Source of the DNA: CAYLNM01 sp964385045
GTDB taxonomy: Bacteria; Planctomycetota; Phycisphaerae; Phycisphaerales; SM1A02
NCBI GenBank assembly: GCA_964385045.1
Contig: CAYLNM010000030.1
Coordinates: forward strand, 1-33,444
Length of the DNA stretch: 33,444 bases
Reading direction: 5' to 3'
Part shown: one piece after another, positions 1 through 8,093 of the stretch
Numbering within the stretch: position 1 is the first letter of the stretch
Layout: every line of letters begins with the position of its first letter
Program-made: the position numbers and the translations under genes
The notes under the pieces: model-generated
Told to the model about the DNA's origin: nothing
Seen by the model: the letters and a program-made list of their open reading frames with translations, nothing else
Database searches by the model: none

Positions 1-290
1 CGCCCCACTCCCCGCCGCCACACGCCGACCACGGCGCCCGCGCGCACGCCGCCGCCCGCCGACCACGGCGCCCGCGCGCACGCCGCCGCCCGCCGCCGCC
101 CCGCAGCGTCCCGACTTCCCGGACCCGCCCGCAGACGAGGCAGGGTCCGCCCTCCCCGCACGTTCCCGGGGGTCCGTGCCGGTTCGCGGGGCCGCTCCGA
201 CCGGAGTGCTCAACCCATCCCCCGGCGCATCCGATGCTCGCCCTGACTCGACTCGGGCGCCCCGCGCGCCCACTCGGAGGGAGGCGGCGG
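1..290. other. Leader region before pilM, no gene seen
   Basis: This stretch is extremely GC-rich and holds a 34-bp tandem duplication (23-94). No reading frame in it looks like a protein. It probably carries the promoter and 5' leader of the pil operon, but I see no convincing -35/-10 pair. The pilM ribosome binding site lies at its right end (276-284). Confidence 0.5.
23..94. repeat. Exact tandem duplication, 34-bp unit
   Basis: Positions 27-60 and 61-94 are identical 34-bp copies beginning GACCACGGCG. Four further matching bases (23-26 and 57-60) precede each copy. The unit is almost pure G+C. It lies in non-coding DNA upstream of pilM; 34 is not a multiple of three, so it would shift any reading frame crossing it. 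Confidence 0.9.
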
Positions 291-1508
291 ATGGGGTTCT
301 CGATCTTCCAGGGCGGTGGGACGCCGATCGCGATCGACTTCGGATCGGCGTCGGCCAAGATCCTGCAGGCCCGCGTGGACGATCGGCCTCGCATGCTCGC
401 CGCGGCGGAGCTGCCGATCCCGGACTCGATCCGCGGCGATCACGACAAGGAGGTCGAGTACCTCCACGAGTTCATGCCGTCGCTGATGAGCCGGGCGAAG
501 TTCAAGGGTCGCCGGGCGGTGATCAGCGTGCCGGGGTCCAAGACCCTCGTGCAGCACATGAACCTGCCGAAGGTCGAGGGCACCACCGACGTGGACCTGA
601 TCCACGGGCAGCTCTCGGCCCAGTTCGGCTGCGTCCCCGACGCGATCGTGACCCGACACGTCGAGGTGTGCGACGTGCACCGGGGCGGGGCGGCCCAGCG
701 CGAGGTGCTCGTCTTCGCGATCCCCCGCGACACGATCATGCGCTACGTGCAGCTGCTGCGGAAGATGCGCCTCGAGGTGGTCGGGGTGCACGCGGCCCCG
801 CACGCCCTGGTGCACAGCTTCTCGCACCTGAATCGGCGCACCAAGGACCACGAGATCGTCAACTGCTACATCAACATCGGCTGGTCGAACACCCTCGTGG
901 CCATCGCCCACGGCCCCGACATCGTGTTCGCGCGGCAGGTGGAGGTCGGCGGCCGGCACTTCGACGAGCAGATCGCCCAGACCCTGCGGTGCGACATCGG
1001 GGCCGCCCGGAGCCACCGGCTCTCGATGGGCGACATGGCGGTCAAGACCGCCGCCCCCGCTCCCGCCGCCACCGCGATGATGGGCGTCGCCAGCGCCAAG
1101 GCCGGGGCCGAGCGTGCCACCGGCTTCGAGGAGCGGCGCACGTCCGATGGGCCGGCCGACCTGGGCGCCGTGATCGACGACGACGTCGCCGTCGAGCAGC
1201 TGCGCGAGCTGAACCTGCTCGAGATGCTCGACGTCATCAGCGACGAGCTCTCGATGTCGATCCGCTACCACAAGGGGCTCTTCCCCGACCGGCGGCTCGA
1301 CCGCGTGATCTTCCTCGGCGGCGAGTCGCGGCAGCTGTGGCTCTGCCGGCACCTGACCCGCCAGCTCGGGGTTCCGGCGCAGCTCGGCGACCCCCTGACC
1401 CGCTTCGAGACGGCCGACGGCCTCGAGACCCCGGGCCTCGACCTCGGCGAGCCGCAGCCCGGCTGGGCCGTGGCGTGCGGCCTGAGCCAGGCTCCCACCG
1501 ACCTGTGA
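291..1508 (+). CDS. pilM: PilM-like actin-fold ATPase, type IV pilus inner-membrane platform
   Basis: Cytoplasmic actin-like protein (405 aa) that in type IV pilus systems binds the N-terminus of PilN and links the motor to the inner-membrane platform. The nucleotide-fold motifs are visible: phosphate-1 loop IDFGSASAKI at residues 15-24, phosphate-2 region YINIGWSNT near 193-201, and FLGGESRQ near 341-348. The ATG at 291 is chosen because GGAGGGAGG (276-284) sits just upstream; an in-frame ATG at 234 would add 19 residues that do not look like the family. Residues about 250-300 are Ala-rich and low complexity, an insertion relative to ordinary PilM. It is the first gene of the pil operon; pilN starts 7 bp after its stop. 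Family assignment is secure. Whether the system builds pili or a secretion pseudopilus is not decided here. Confidence 0.9.
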   Translation: MGFSIFQGGGTPIAIDFGSASAKILQARVDDRPRMLAAAELPIPDSIRGDHDKEVEYLHEFMPSLMSRAKFKGRRAVISVPGSKTLVQHMNLPKVEGTTDVDLIHGQLSAQFGCVPDAIVTRHVEVCDVHRGGAAQREVLVFAIPRDTIMRYVQLLRKMRLEVVGVHAAPHALVHSFSHLNRRTKDHEIVNCYINIGWSNTLVAIAHGPDIVFARQVEVGGRHFDEQIAQTLRCDIGAARSHRLSMGDMAVKTAAPAPAATAMMGVASAKAGAERATGFEERRTSDGPADLGAVIDDDVAVEQLRELNLLEMLDVISDELSMSIRYHKGLFPDRRLDRVIFLGGESRQLWLCRHLTRQLGVPAQLGDPLTRFETADGLETPGLDLGEPQPGWAVACGLSQAPTDL

Positions 1509-1515
1509 GACGACC

Positions 1516-2301
1516 ATGAGCGGCACCAGCACCTTCCTGCCCGAGGAATACGTCAACCGCAAGAAGCAGGCGGTCACGAACGTGATCTGTCTCGCCCTCT
1601 TCGCGGTCGTGATGTTCGGCACCTTCGTGGCCTTCCTCGTCACCACGCGACGCTCCGCGGAGGTCGAGCAGCAGAAGGCCGCCATCGACGCCCGCTACGC
1701 CGAGGCCGCGGTCAACATCGAGCAGCTCCGACAGCTGCAGGAGCAGAAGGGCATCATGCTCGAGCGGGCCGAGCTCGCGGCCGCCCTCGTGGAGCGGGTG
1801 CCGCGCTCGATCCTGCTCGCCGAGCTGATCAACCGCATGCCGGCCCAGGTGAGCCTCCTCGAGTTCGAGCTCGAGAGCGAGAAGCTCCGCACGATCCAGC
1901 GCACCGAGGCCGCCGACCAGCCGACCAGCGGCTCCGGCCGCCTCGCCCCCTCGCGGGGCCAGACGCGGGCCGAGGCCGCGGCCGAGGGCCGGATCACGGT
2001 GCAGGCCCCGCGGTACCTCGTCGACATCGGCCTCGTGGGCGTCGCCCCGACGGACCGCGACGTGGCCCGCTTCCTCGCCGAGCTCAATCGCTATCCGCTG
2101 ATGCAGGACGTGACCCTCGACTACTCCGAGGAGACGTCGATCGAGAACGTCATGCTCCGCGAGTTCCGCATCACGATGAAGCTGGATCCCGAAGCGGACG
2201 TCCGCGAGGTGGATCCGCTCGCCCGGCCGCGCGACGCGTCCCGGAACCCGCTCCAGCGCCGCGGCATCTTCGCGGCGCCCTCGACCGGAGGTGCCCAGTG
2301 A
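1516..2301 (+). CDS. pilN: PilN-like fimbrial assembly protein
   Basis: Bitopic inner-membrane protein of 261 aa. The short cytoplasmic N-terminus includes LPEEYVNRKK (residues 8-17), the conserved kind of segment by which PilN docks on PilM. A transmembrane helix follows at about 19-43, then a Glu/Gln-rich coiled coil at about 45-95, a low-complexity linker at about 128-160 and a C-terminal ferredoxin-like domain at about 165-225. Tail residues 226-261 are basic and Pro-rich. In type IV pili PilN pairs with PilO in the periplasm. The stop (2299-2301) overlaps the pilO GTG start by 4 bases, so the two are translationally coupled. It could equally serve as GspL C-terminal half in a type II-like system, but the separate PilM argues for the pilus nomenclature. 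Confidence 0.85.
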   Translation: MSGTSTFLPEEYVNRKKQAVTNVICLALFAVVMFGTFVAFLVTTRRSAEVEQQKAAIDARYAEAAVNIEQLRQLQEQKGIMLERAELAAALVERVPRSILLAELINRMPAQVSLLEFELESEKLRTIQRTEAADQPTSGSGRLAPSRGQTRAEAAAEGRITVQAPRYLVDIGLVGVAPTDRDVARFLAELNRYPLMQDVTLDYSEETSIENVMLREFRITMKLDPEADVREVDPLARPRDASRNPLQRRGIFAAPSTGGAQ

Positions 2302-2879
2302 AGTTCGGACTGCGCGAGCTGATCTTCCTCGTCGTCCTCGTCGCGGTCCCGGCCGCCTCGCTCCTCTACGTCTTCCGTCCGCACAACGAGCGGATCGAGG
2401 CGGCGATGGAGGAGATCCGCGAGAAGGAGGCCGAGCTGGTGCAGCTCGAGCGCCTTCCGGAGGAGCTCGGATCCATCGGCGAGGCCATCGAGGAGGGGCG
2501 CGAGCTCATCTCGATGATCGAGGGCAAGCTGCCCACCGAGCGCAACGTGGACCAGATCCTCGACCAGGTCTGGCAGGTGACGGTGGGCAACGGCCTCACG
2601 GTCAAGAGCGTCAAGACCGAGAAGGTGCAGAACGAGGGACTCTACCGGGAGCTGCCCCTCGTGATGGTGGTCGAGGGCGACTTCGACGGCTTCTACCGAT
2701 TCCTCCTCGAGCTCGAGAACCTGCCGCGGATCACCCGCGTCCACGACATGATGCTCGAGCGCCTCGAGACGCGCGCCGCCGACGGTGGATCCGTCACCGG
2801 GACCATGAAGGCCGAGTTCACGCTCTCGATCTACTTCCAGCCGCGCAACGGGCTGAGTGCCCCCATGGAGCAGGGTTGA
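2298..2879 (+). CDS. pilO: PilO-like pilus alignment protein
   Basis: Bitopic protein of 193 aa. One transmembrane helix lies at about residues 7-26, followed by an acidic coiled coil at about 30-80 and a compact alpha/beta domain at about 85-185. The segment FDGFYRFLLELENLPRI in that domain matches the typical PilO helix after the central strand. PilO heterodimerises with PilN and aligns the inner-membrane motor with the outer parts of the machine. It starts with GTG at 2298 inside the pilN stop (GTGA overlap) and its TGA stop overlaps the ATG of the next gene (2879), so pilN, pilO and the pilP-like gene form one coupled block. Confidence 0.85.
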   Translation: MKFGLRELIFLVVLVAVPAASLLYVFRPHNERIEAAMEEIREKEAELVQLERLPEELGSIGEAIEEGRELISMIEGKLPTERNVDQILDQVWQVTVGNGLTVKSVKTEKVQNEGLYRELPLVMVVEGDFDGFYRFLLELENLPRITRVHDMMLERLETRAADGGSVTGTMKAEFTLSIYFQPRNGLSAPMEQG

Positions 2880-3640
2880 TGAACGGCAACCAGCTGGCAC
2901 CCTTCGACGATGAGCACGGCGAGCTCGACGTCGCGTCGCCCGACGCCCCGGACGCCGCCGGCGGCCCGACCGGCTTCGCCGGCGAGCTCAGCGGCGCGAG
3001 CGGCGGCGGACGGTCGATCAACACCACCATCGTCGTGCTCGGCATCATCCTCCTCGCGGCCGCGGGCGGCATCTGGTCGATGCGGCTCGTGGCCACCGCC
3101 TCCGCGGACGAAGGCACCTCGGAAGCGCGGCTCATCGTCCAGAAGGGCATCAACGAGCTCTTCGAGAAGCAGTCCGACGAGGACGAGGGCACGGACGTCG
3201 TCTTCCGGCTCGCGGACGATCCCACCGAGAAGCAGGTGCCGCTGCCCGACGTGCAGAAGAACCCCTTCCTCATCGAGGGCGTGGACGACCAGGCGGAGGA
3301 GGTCGCGGAGGTCGCGACGGTCGAGGTCGATCCCGAGGAGGAGCGGCGCAAGCGCCGGGCCATGATCGAGCGGGCGGCCGAGCGCATCGTGGTGTCCTCG
3401 GTGCTCTCGGGCTCGAGCCCGGTGGCGATCATCGACGGTTCCGTGGTCCGCGTCGGCGACCTCGTCGAGGTCGACGACTGGACCTTCACCATCACGGAGA
3501 TCGGGCGCGGCGGCGTGACGCTCGAGCTCGACGACGGGTTCCTCCGCGAGCCGGTGCGCGTCCTCCGCACGATGGAGATCGGCGGCTCCTCCGATCGCCC
3601 GCGTCGCCCGTCGGGCCGCCGCCCGCGACCGCGACGCTGA
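2879..3640 (+). CDS. pilP: PilP/GspC-like bitopic pilus protein
   Basis: A 253-aa protein with a disordered acidic N-terminus, one transmembrane helix at about residues 49-70, a charged linker containing VQKNPFL near 134-140, and a C-terminal beta domain at about 174-237 (from VVSSVLSGSSPVAIIDG to the EPVRVLR strand). The order and the beta domain resemble PilP or the HR domain of GspC, which contacts the secretin. Unlike classical PilP there is no lipobox; the protein is anchored by the helix, as in GspC. The ATG at 2879 overlaps the pilO stop as TGATG. The last about 17 residues are Arg/Pro-rich. Function is inferred from position and fold-like pattern, so the symbol is less certain than for pilM, pilN and pilO. 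No secretin gene (pilQ/gspD) is in the window. Confidence 0.7.
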   Translation: MNGNQLAPFDDEHGELDVASPDAPDAAGGPTGFAGELSGASGGGRSINTTIVVLGIILLAAAGGIWSMRLVATASADEGTSEARLIVQKGINELFEKQSDEDEGTDVVFRLADDPTEKQVPLPDVQKNPFLIEGVDDQAEEVAEVATVEVDPEEERRKRRAMIERAAERIVVSSVLSGSSPVAIIDGSVVRVGDLVEVDDWTFTITEIGRGGVTLELDDGFLREPVRVLRTMEIGGSSDRPRRPSGRRPRPRR

Positions 3641-3676
3641 GGGCCGAGCAGGCGACGCGAGCGCGAACGCCGCACG

Positions 3677-3711
3677 GGCCGCGGCGGGATGGAGGGGAGC
3701 CCGCCGCGGCC
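3677..3711 (+). promoter_or_regulatory. Perfect 12-bp inverted repeat between pilP-like gene and pilB
   Basis: GGCCGCGGCGGG (3677-3688) pairs exactly with CCCGCCGCGGCC (3700-3711) around an 11-base loop that contains GGAGGGG. It starts 37 bp after the pilP stop. No run of T follows, so it is not a classical intrinsic terminator. It could be an attenuator, an mRNA stability element or a processing site that separates pilB expression from pilMNOP. Confidence 0.6.
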
Positions 3712-3720
3712 GGACCCCAC

Positions 3721-3746
3721 GCCGCCGGGAAGGAGTCCCGGGCGGC
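3721..3746 (+). promoter_or_regulatory. Second hairpin upstream of pilB, loop AGGAG
   Basis: GCCGCCGGGA (3721-3730) can pair with TCCCGGGCGGC (3736-3746) with one bulged base, leaving AGGAG (3731-3735) as the loop. This purine loop looks like a ribosome binding site but is 32 bases from the chosen GTG start at 3768. A nearer GGGAG (3754-3758) is better placed for that start. The tandem arrangement with the hairpin at 3677-3711 suggests a structured leader for pilB. Confidence 0.5.
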
Positions 3747-3767
3747 ACGCACCGGGAGATCGACGAC

Positions 3768-5810
3768 GTGGGCAAGTTCGACATCGACGACCTGATGCGG
3801 GACCTGGGGGAGCCGGATCCCGACGCCCCGCGCGAGCCCTCGCCGGAGGACGCACGGACGCCGGCGACCCCGGGCGCCCGACCGAGCGACGATCCGAACC
3901 GGCCGTTCGTCCGCCAGGACCCGCGCGAGATCCCGCGGCCGCCGGACCTCACCGGCGGCGGCCTCGGCGACTCGGTCGACACCGGATCGGCCGAGCGCGG
4001 GGCCGACCCGGTCCGCCTCCGGCCGACCGACGGCCTCGAGGAGATCATCCCCACCGACGCGATCGTGCCGGTGGGTGGCGACGAGGGCGGCTTCCGCCCG
4101 ATCGGCCCCGGCGACGACCTCGGCGAGGTCCTCCTCGAGCGCAACGTCATCGACAGCGAGCAGCTCGAGACGCTGCGCCGCATGCAGAAGCAGAGTCCCG
4201 GCGCCGGCCTCTGCAGCGTGCTGGTCGGCCTCGGCGTCGACGAGTCGGCGATCCAGCGGGTGGTCGCCGAGGCGAACCGGCTGCCCTTCGAGCGGATCGA
4301 CGCGGAGGAGCCGGACTCGATCGACCACAAGCACTTCAACAGGCTGGGGACCGACTTCTGCGAGTCGTCCCTGGTGATGCCGCTGCGCCGGGAAGGCAAG
4401 CGACTGGTCGTCGGCACCGCCAGTCCCGACGACGTCTTCCTCCTCGACGACGTCAAGCGCCGCCTCGGCGTGGTCTCCATCAAGCACGTGCTCGTGCCGG
4501 CGGCGGACATCCGCGCCAAGCTCGAGGCACTGAAGGAGGACGACGGCGAGGACGAGTTCGCGATGGACGACCTCCTCTCCGACGTCGACGAGGACGACGT
4601 CGAGGTCGTCGAGCAGAAGGAGGAGTCGGCCGACGTCGACGACGCCGAGGCCTCCCCCACCGTCCGCCTGGTGAACCACATCATCCAGACCGCGGTCAAG
4701 GAGGGTGCGTCGGACATCCACATCGAGCCGGAGGAGAACCGCACCAAGGTCCGGTTCCGCATCGACGGCATCCTCTTCGAGATGATGCACTTCCCGAAGA
4801 AGAAGCACGCCGCGATCACCTCGCGTCTCAAGATCATGTCCAACCTGGACATCGCCGAGCGTCGCCTGCCGCAGGACGGCCGCATCCGCGTGATCCTGAA
4901 CGGACGGCAGCTCGACCTCCGCGTGTCGACGGTCCCCACGCCCAAGGGCGAGAAGACCGTGATGCGCATCCTCGACAACCGGGCGATCAAGGTCACCCTC
5001 GACCAGCTCGGCTTCGGCGAGGACACGCTGACGATCTGGAAGAACCAGATCGCCCAGCCGCACGGCATCATCCTCGTCACCGGCCCCACCGGGTCGGGCA
5101 AGACGACGACGCTCTACGCCTCGCTGCAGCAGCTCGACCGCAGCAAGCTCAACATCTCGACGGTGGAGGATCCGGTCGAGTACAACCTCGACGGGATCAC
5201 GCAGATCCAGACCCACAACATGATCGGGATGAACTTCGCCAAGGCGCTCAAGGCGCTGCTGCGACAGGACCCGGACATCGTGATGGTGGGCGAGATCCGC
5301 GACCTCGAGACCGCGACCACCGCGACCCAGGCCGCGATGACCGGCCACCTCGTGCTCTCGACGCTCCACACCAACGACGCCCCGTCGTCGGTCACGCGCC
5401 TCATCAACATGGGCATCGAGCCGTTCCTCGCCGCCGCGGCGGTGAACGCGGTGCTCGCCCAGCGCCTGGTCCGCCGCATCTGCCGGCACTGCATCGAGCA
5501 GGTGCCGGTGCCCGAGGAGATGCGCGACTTCCTCGTCATGCACGGCGTGAACGGCGAGACGATGGCCAAGGGCAAGGGGTGCGGCAAGTGTCGCCAGACC
5601 GGCTACTCCGGCCGCCAGGGCCTCTACGAGCTGCTCGTCCTCGACGACCACCTCCGCGACGCGACCGCCGGCAACCCGAACGTGACCGAGTTCCGCCGCA
5701 TGTGCAGCGAGCGCGGCATGGTGTCCCTGCGCGAGGACGGGTTCGCCAAGGTGCGGGACGGCATCACCACCGTGGAGGAGATCCTCCGGGTGACGGAGGC
5801 GACGATCTGA
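3768..5810 (+). CDS. pilB: PilB/GspE-type AAA+ extension ATPase
   Basis: Hexameric ATPase of 680 aa that powers pilus extension or type II secretion from the cytoplasm. Residues 1-112 are disordered and Pro/Asp-rich; about 113-255 form a GspE/MshE N-terminal domain; 256-297 are a strongly acidic linker. The catalytic part shows SDIHIEP (315-321), Walker A GPTGSGKTT (439-447), Walker B DIVMVGE (503-509), the His box HTNDAP (534-539) and the tetracysteine zinc site C572, C575, C605, C608 typical of PilB/GspE and absent from the retraction ATPase PilT. The start is GTG at 3768 with GGGAG at 3754-3758. The protein is longer than usual (about 570 aa) because of the N-terminal extension and acidic linker. 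It lies 127 bp downstream of the pilP-like gene. Confidence 0.92.
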   Translation: MGKFDIDDLMRDLGEPDPDAPREPSPEDARTPATPGARPSDDPNRPFVRQDPREIPRPPDLTGGGLGDSVDTGSAERGADPVRLRPTDGLEEIIPTDAIVPVGGDEGGFRPIGPGDDLGEVLLERNVIDSEQLETLRRMQKQSPGAGLCSVLVGLGVDESAIQRVVAEANRLPFERIDAEEPDSIDHKHFNRLGTDFCESSLVMPLRREGKRLVVGTASPDDVFLLDDVKRRLGVVSIKHVLVPAADIRAKLEALKEDDGEDEFAMDDLLSDVDEDDVEVVEQKEESADVDDAEASPTVRLVNHIIQTAVKEGASDIHIEPEENRTKVRFRIDGILFEMMHFPKKKHAAITSRLKIMSNLDIAERRLPQDGRIRVILNGRQLDLRVSTVPTPKGEKTVMRILDNRAIKVTLDQLGFGEDTLTIWKNQIAQPHGIILVTGPTGSGKTTTLYASLQQLDRSKLNISTVEDPVEYNLDGITQIQTHNMIGMNFAKALKALLRQDPDIVMVGEIRDLETATTATQAAMTGHLVLSTLHTNDAPSSVTRLINMGIEPFLAAAAVNAVLAQRLVRRICRHCIEQVPVPEEMRDFLVMHGVNGETMAKGKGCGKCRQTGYSGRQGLYELLVLDDHLRDATAGNPNVTEFRRMCSERGMVSLREDGFAKVRDGITTVEEILRVTEATI

Positions 5811-5826
5811 GCCTGCCGGCGGAGGC

Positions 5827-5845
5827 GCACCCACGGGTGCCTGTT
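5827..5845 (+). terminator. Possible terminator after pilB
   Basis: GCACC (5827-5831) and GGTGC (5836-5840) form a short stem with loop CACG, followed by CTGTTTCC. It starts 16 bases after the pilB stop. The stem is only five pairs and the T-run is three bases, so this is a weak candidate for ending the pil transcript. Confidence 0.3.
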
Positions 5846-5881
5846 TCCGCCGATTCATGGTTTTCCCGGACTCGGGGATCA

Positions 5882-5905
5882 GATCGGCGTGGGTTCGCGC
5901 CGATC
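5882..5905 (+). promoter_or_regulatory. 8-bp inverted repeat upstream of PAS histidine kinase
   Basis: GATCGGCG (5882-5889) and CGCCGATC (5898-5905) are perfect inverted copies around an 8-base spacer, 55 bp before the kinase ATG. The dyad could be an operator for a dimeric regulator or a leader hairpin. No regulator with a DNA-binding domain is encoded in the window, so the partner is unknown. Confidence 0.4.
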
Positions 5906-5959
5906 CCACTCCGGCTGTCGCTGCGCAGACCGCGCGGCGGGAGTCGTTCGGAGGTCACC

Positions 5960-7072
5960 ATGAGTCACTACCTCGAGGAAGAGCTTCGCGGCCTGATCGG
6001 CTCGGACCCGCAGATCCTGCGCTTCATCGAGTCCGCCTCGCTCGACGGTCTCTGGTACTGGGACCTCGAGCAGCCCGAGCACGAGTGGATGAGCGACGCG
6101 CTCTGGACCACGCTGGGCATCGACCCCGCGAGCCGGCCGCATCGGCCCGAGGCCTGGCAGGAGCTCGCGCATCCCGAGGACGTCGCGCAGATCATGGCCG
6201 ATCTGCAGCATCACTGCGAGGACGCGGATCACCCGTTCGAGCAGCTCGTGCGCTTCCGTCACGCCGACGGATCCACCGTCTGGGTGCGGTGCCGGGGCAT
6301 GGCGGTCCGGGACGAGGCGGGAAAGGCCCGCCGCATGCTCGGCTCCCACACCGACATCACCGCCCTGAAGCGGGCCGAGCAGCTCGCCCTGGCCAACGCG
6401 CGCGAGCTCGAGCAGTTCCTGATGACCGCCTCGCACGATCTGCGGTCCCCGGTGGTCAGCATCCGGGGCCTCGCCAAGTACCTGCGCGAGGACATCGCCG
6501 CGGGTCGCATGGACGAGGCCGTGGAGGCGATCGACCGCATCGACGCCGCCGCCGACCGAATGCAGGGCATGATCAGCGACCTGCTCGAGTACGGCCGCGT
6601 CGGCCGGGCGGCCCACTCCACGACCGCCTGCTCGATCGACGAGGTCATCGGCAACATCCTCGAGCAGTACGCCCCCGAGCTGCAGGTCCTCGGGATCGTG
6701 GTCGACCACGCCCCGACGAACCTCGAGGTGCACGCGGATCCGCGGGACCTGCACGCCCTGATCGACAACCTCGTCGCCAACGCGATCCGTCACGGGAGCG
6801 ACGCCGAGGCGCCGACCATCGTCCTCCGGAGCGAGGCCCGCGAGGACGGCATGGTCGACCTGCTGGTCGGCGACAGCGGACCGGGCGTGCCCGAGGCGCA
6901 GCGGGAGCGGATCTTCAGCATCTTCGAGCGGGGCGCCGCCGCCACCAGCGGCACCGGCGTCGGCCTCTCGATCGTGCGCCGCATCGCCGAGCTCGGCGGG
7001 GGGAAGGCCCGCTACGACGACACCGTGGCCGACGGGGCCGGATTCCGCATCACCCTGCCGAAGGCGGCCTGA
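5960..7072 (+). CDS. PAS-domain sensor histidine kinase (cytoplasmic)
   Basis: A 370-aa kinase without transmembrane segments or signal peptide, so it senses an internal or diffusible cue. A PAS fold of the PAS_3 type spans about residues 25-135 (LWYWDLE near 31-37, LGSHTDIT at its end). A dimerisation and phosphoacceptor domain follows with the H-box SHDLRSP, phosphorylated His being H159. The ATPase domain has the N-box around N270/N274, G1 box GDSGPG (304-309) and G2 box GTGVGLS (331-337). The ATG at 5960 is preceded by GGAGGT (5950-5955). The next gene, a stand-alone receiver, begins 24 bp after the stop, so the two likely form a cognate pair. Architecture resembles cyanobacterial phytochrome-type kinases paired with Rcp1-like receivers, but no chromophore domain is present. 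Confidence 0.9.
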   Translation: MSHYLEEELRGLIGSDPQILRFIESASLDGLWYWDLEQPEHEWMSDALWTTLGIDPASRPHRPEAWQELAHPEDVAQIMADLQHHCEDADHPFEQLVRFRHADGSTVWVRCRGMAVRDEAGKARRMLGSHTDITALKRAEQLALANARELEQFLMTASHDLRSPVVSIRGLAKYLREDIAAGRMDEAVEAIDRIDAAADRMQGMISDLLEYGRVGRAAHSTTACSIDEVIGNILEQYAPELQVLGIVVDHAPTNLEVHADPRDLHALIDNLVANAIRHGSDAEAPTIVLRSEAREDGMVDLLVGDSGPGVPEAQRERIFSIFERGAAATSGTGVGLSIVRRIAELGGGKARYDDTVADGAGFRITLPKAA

Positions 7073-7096
7073 CTCGAGACTTCGAAGGGGTCGCCC

Positions 7097-7543
7097 ATGG
7101 TCTCGGACGCCACGCACCGAGCGCTCCGCATCCTGCTGATCGAGGACGACGACGATCACGCCTACCTGATCTCGCGCGGGTTCGCGGCGTCCTCGCACTG
7201 CCGGATCGTGACGCGGCTGACCGACGGCGAGGCGGCGGCCGCGCACCTCGACCGCGTCGCCTCCGGGTCGACGGACGATCGCCCCGACCTGATCCTGCTC
7301 GACCTCAAGATCCCGCTGATGGACGGGCAGGACGTCCTCGCCCGCATCAAGCGGGATCCCCGGATCGCGGACATCCCGGTGCTCGTCCTGAGCACCTCCG
7401 ACGCCGAGCTCGACCGCCGCCGGGCGTACGCGAACCACGTCAACAGCTACATCGTCAAGCCGACCGACGGCCGCGGCTTCGACGAGCTGGGGGCGTCGAT
7501 CTGCCGGTACTGGTGCGGCCTGAACGTTCCCGCCCGAGGCTGA
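7097..7543 (+). CDS. Single-domain response regulator, Rcp1-like
   Basis: A 148-aa protein made only of a receiver domain. The acidic pocket is EDDDD (16-20), the phosphoacceptor is D69 in LLDLKIP, the Ser/Thr switch is at 99-100 and the conserved Lys is K121 in VKP. The long loop after the second strand and the segment DIPVLVLSTSD are typical of the Rcp1/CheY-like receivers that accompany PAS or phytochrome kinases. A GAAGGGG ribosome site (7084-7090) precedes the ATG. It sits directly after the PAS kinase on the same strand. With no output domain it must act by binding other proteins or by passing phosphate on. It is convergent with the receiver gene at 7631-8017. Confidence 0.9.
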   Translation: MVSDATHRALRILLIEDDDDHAYLISRGFAASSHCRIVTRLTDGEAAAAHLDRVASGSTDDRPDLILLDLKIPLMDGQDVLARIKRDPRIADIPVLVLSTSDAELDRRRAYANHVNSYIVKPTDGRGFDELGASICRYWCGLNVPARG

Positions 7544-7630
7544 GCGCGGCGGCCCGGACGCCGGCCGTCGCCGTGGGCCGGGAGACGCGCCCCCCGCTGG
7601 CCCCGGTCCCGCATGCGCCGCCCCCGGCCG

Positions 7631-8017
7631 TCAGACCGCCTCGGCCCCGGCCCGGTCGGCGATGGCCTCCCACACGAGCTCGCAGAGCGTCGACGCCGGG
7701 AACGGCTTCCGGATCAGTCCGTAGCCCCCGAGACGCCGCACGTCCTCCTCGAGCGCCGGATCCTCGCTGCCCGTGATGCAGATCGCGGGCGGCGCCGGCG
7801 GGCCGGACCCGTCCCCGAGCCGCTCCAGCACGCTGAGACCCGAGCCCGCGGGCATCCCGATGTCCAGGACGAGGGCGTCGGGCCGCCTCCGCCGGGCCAC
7901 GGCGAGCGCCTGGTAGGCGTCGCCGGCCGTGACCACCTCGAACCCCTCGGCCTCGAGCCGCACGCGGACCGCCTCGAGCATGCCGCGATTGTCGTCCGCC
8001 ACCAGCACCATCGTCAT
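7631..8017 (-). CDS. Single-domain response regulator (CheY-like)
   Basis: A receiver-only protein of 128 aa. The acidic residues are D8 and D9, the phosphoacceptor is D52 in LVLDIGMP, the switch residue is T82 in CITGSED and the Lys is K104 in LIRKPF. The start at 8017 is chosen because a purine-rich ribosome site (GGGAGAGGGGG on the minus strand) lies just upstream; a longer frame to 8080 adds an Arg-rich segment unlike any receiver. It is the last gene of a minus-strand set that begins with the receiver-kinase at 10456, separated by 76 bp from the previous receiver gene. No effector domain is attached. Confidence 0.88.
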   Translation of the reverse strand: MTMVLVADDNRGMLEAVRVRLEAEGFEVVTAGDAYQALAVARRRRPDALVLDIGMPAGSGLSVLERLGDGSGPPAPPAICITGSEDPALEEDVRRLGGYGLIRKPFPASTLCELVWEAIADRAGAEAV

Positions 8018-8093
8018 CGTGTCCCCCTCTCCCTGCTTCGCCGCCCGGCGCCGGGGCGCCCGCCCCGGTCGCCGACGCACGGCCCGTGATGCC

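Noticed and set aside
2831..5101. Long minus-strand frames over the pil operon
   Set aside because: Ser/Arg-rich antisense shadows of pilP and pilB without any domain.
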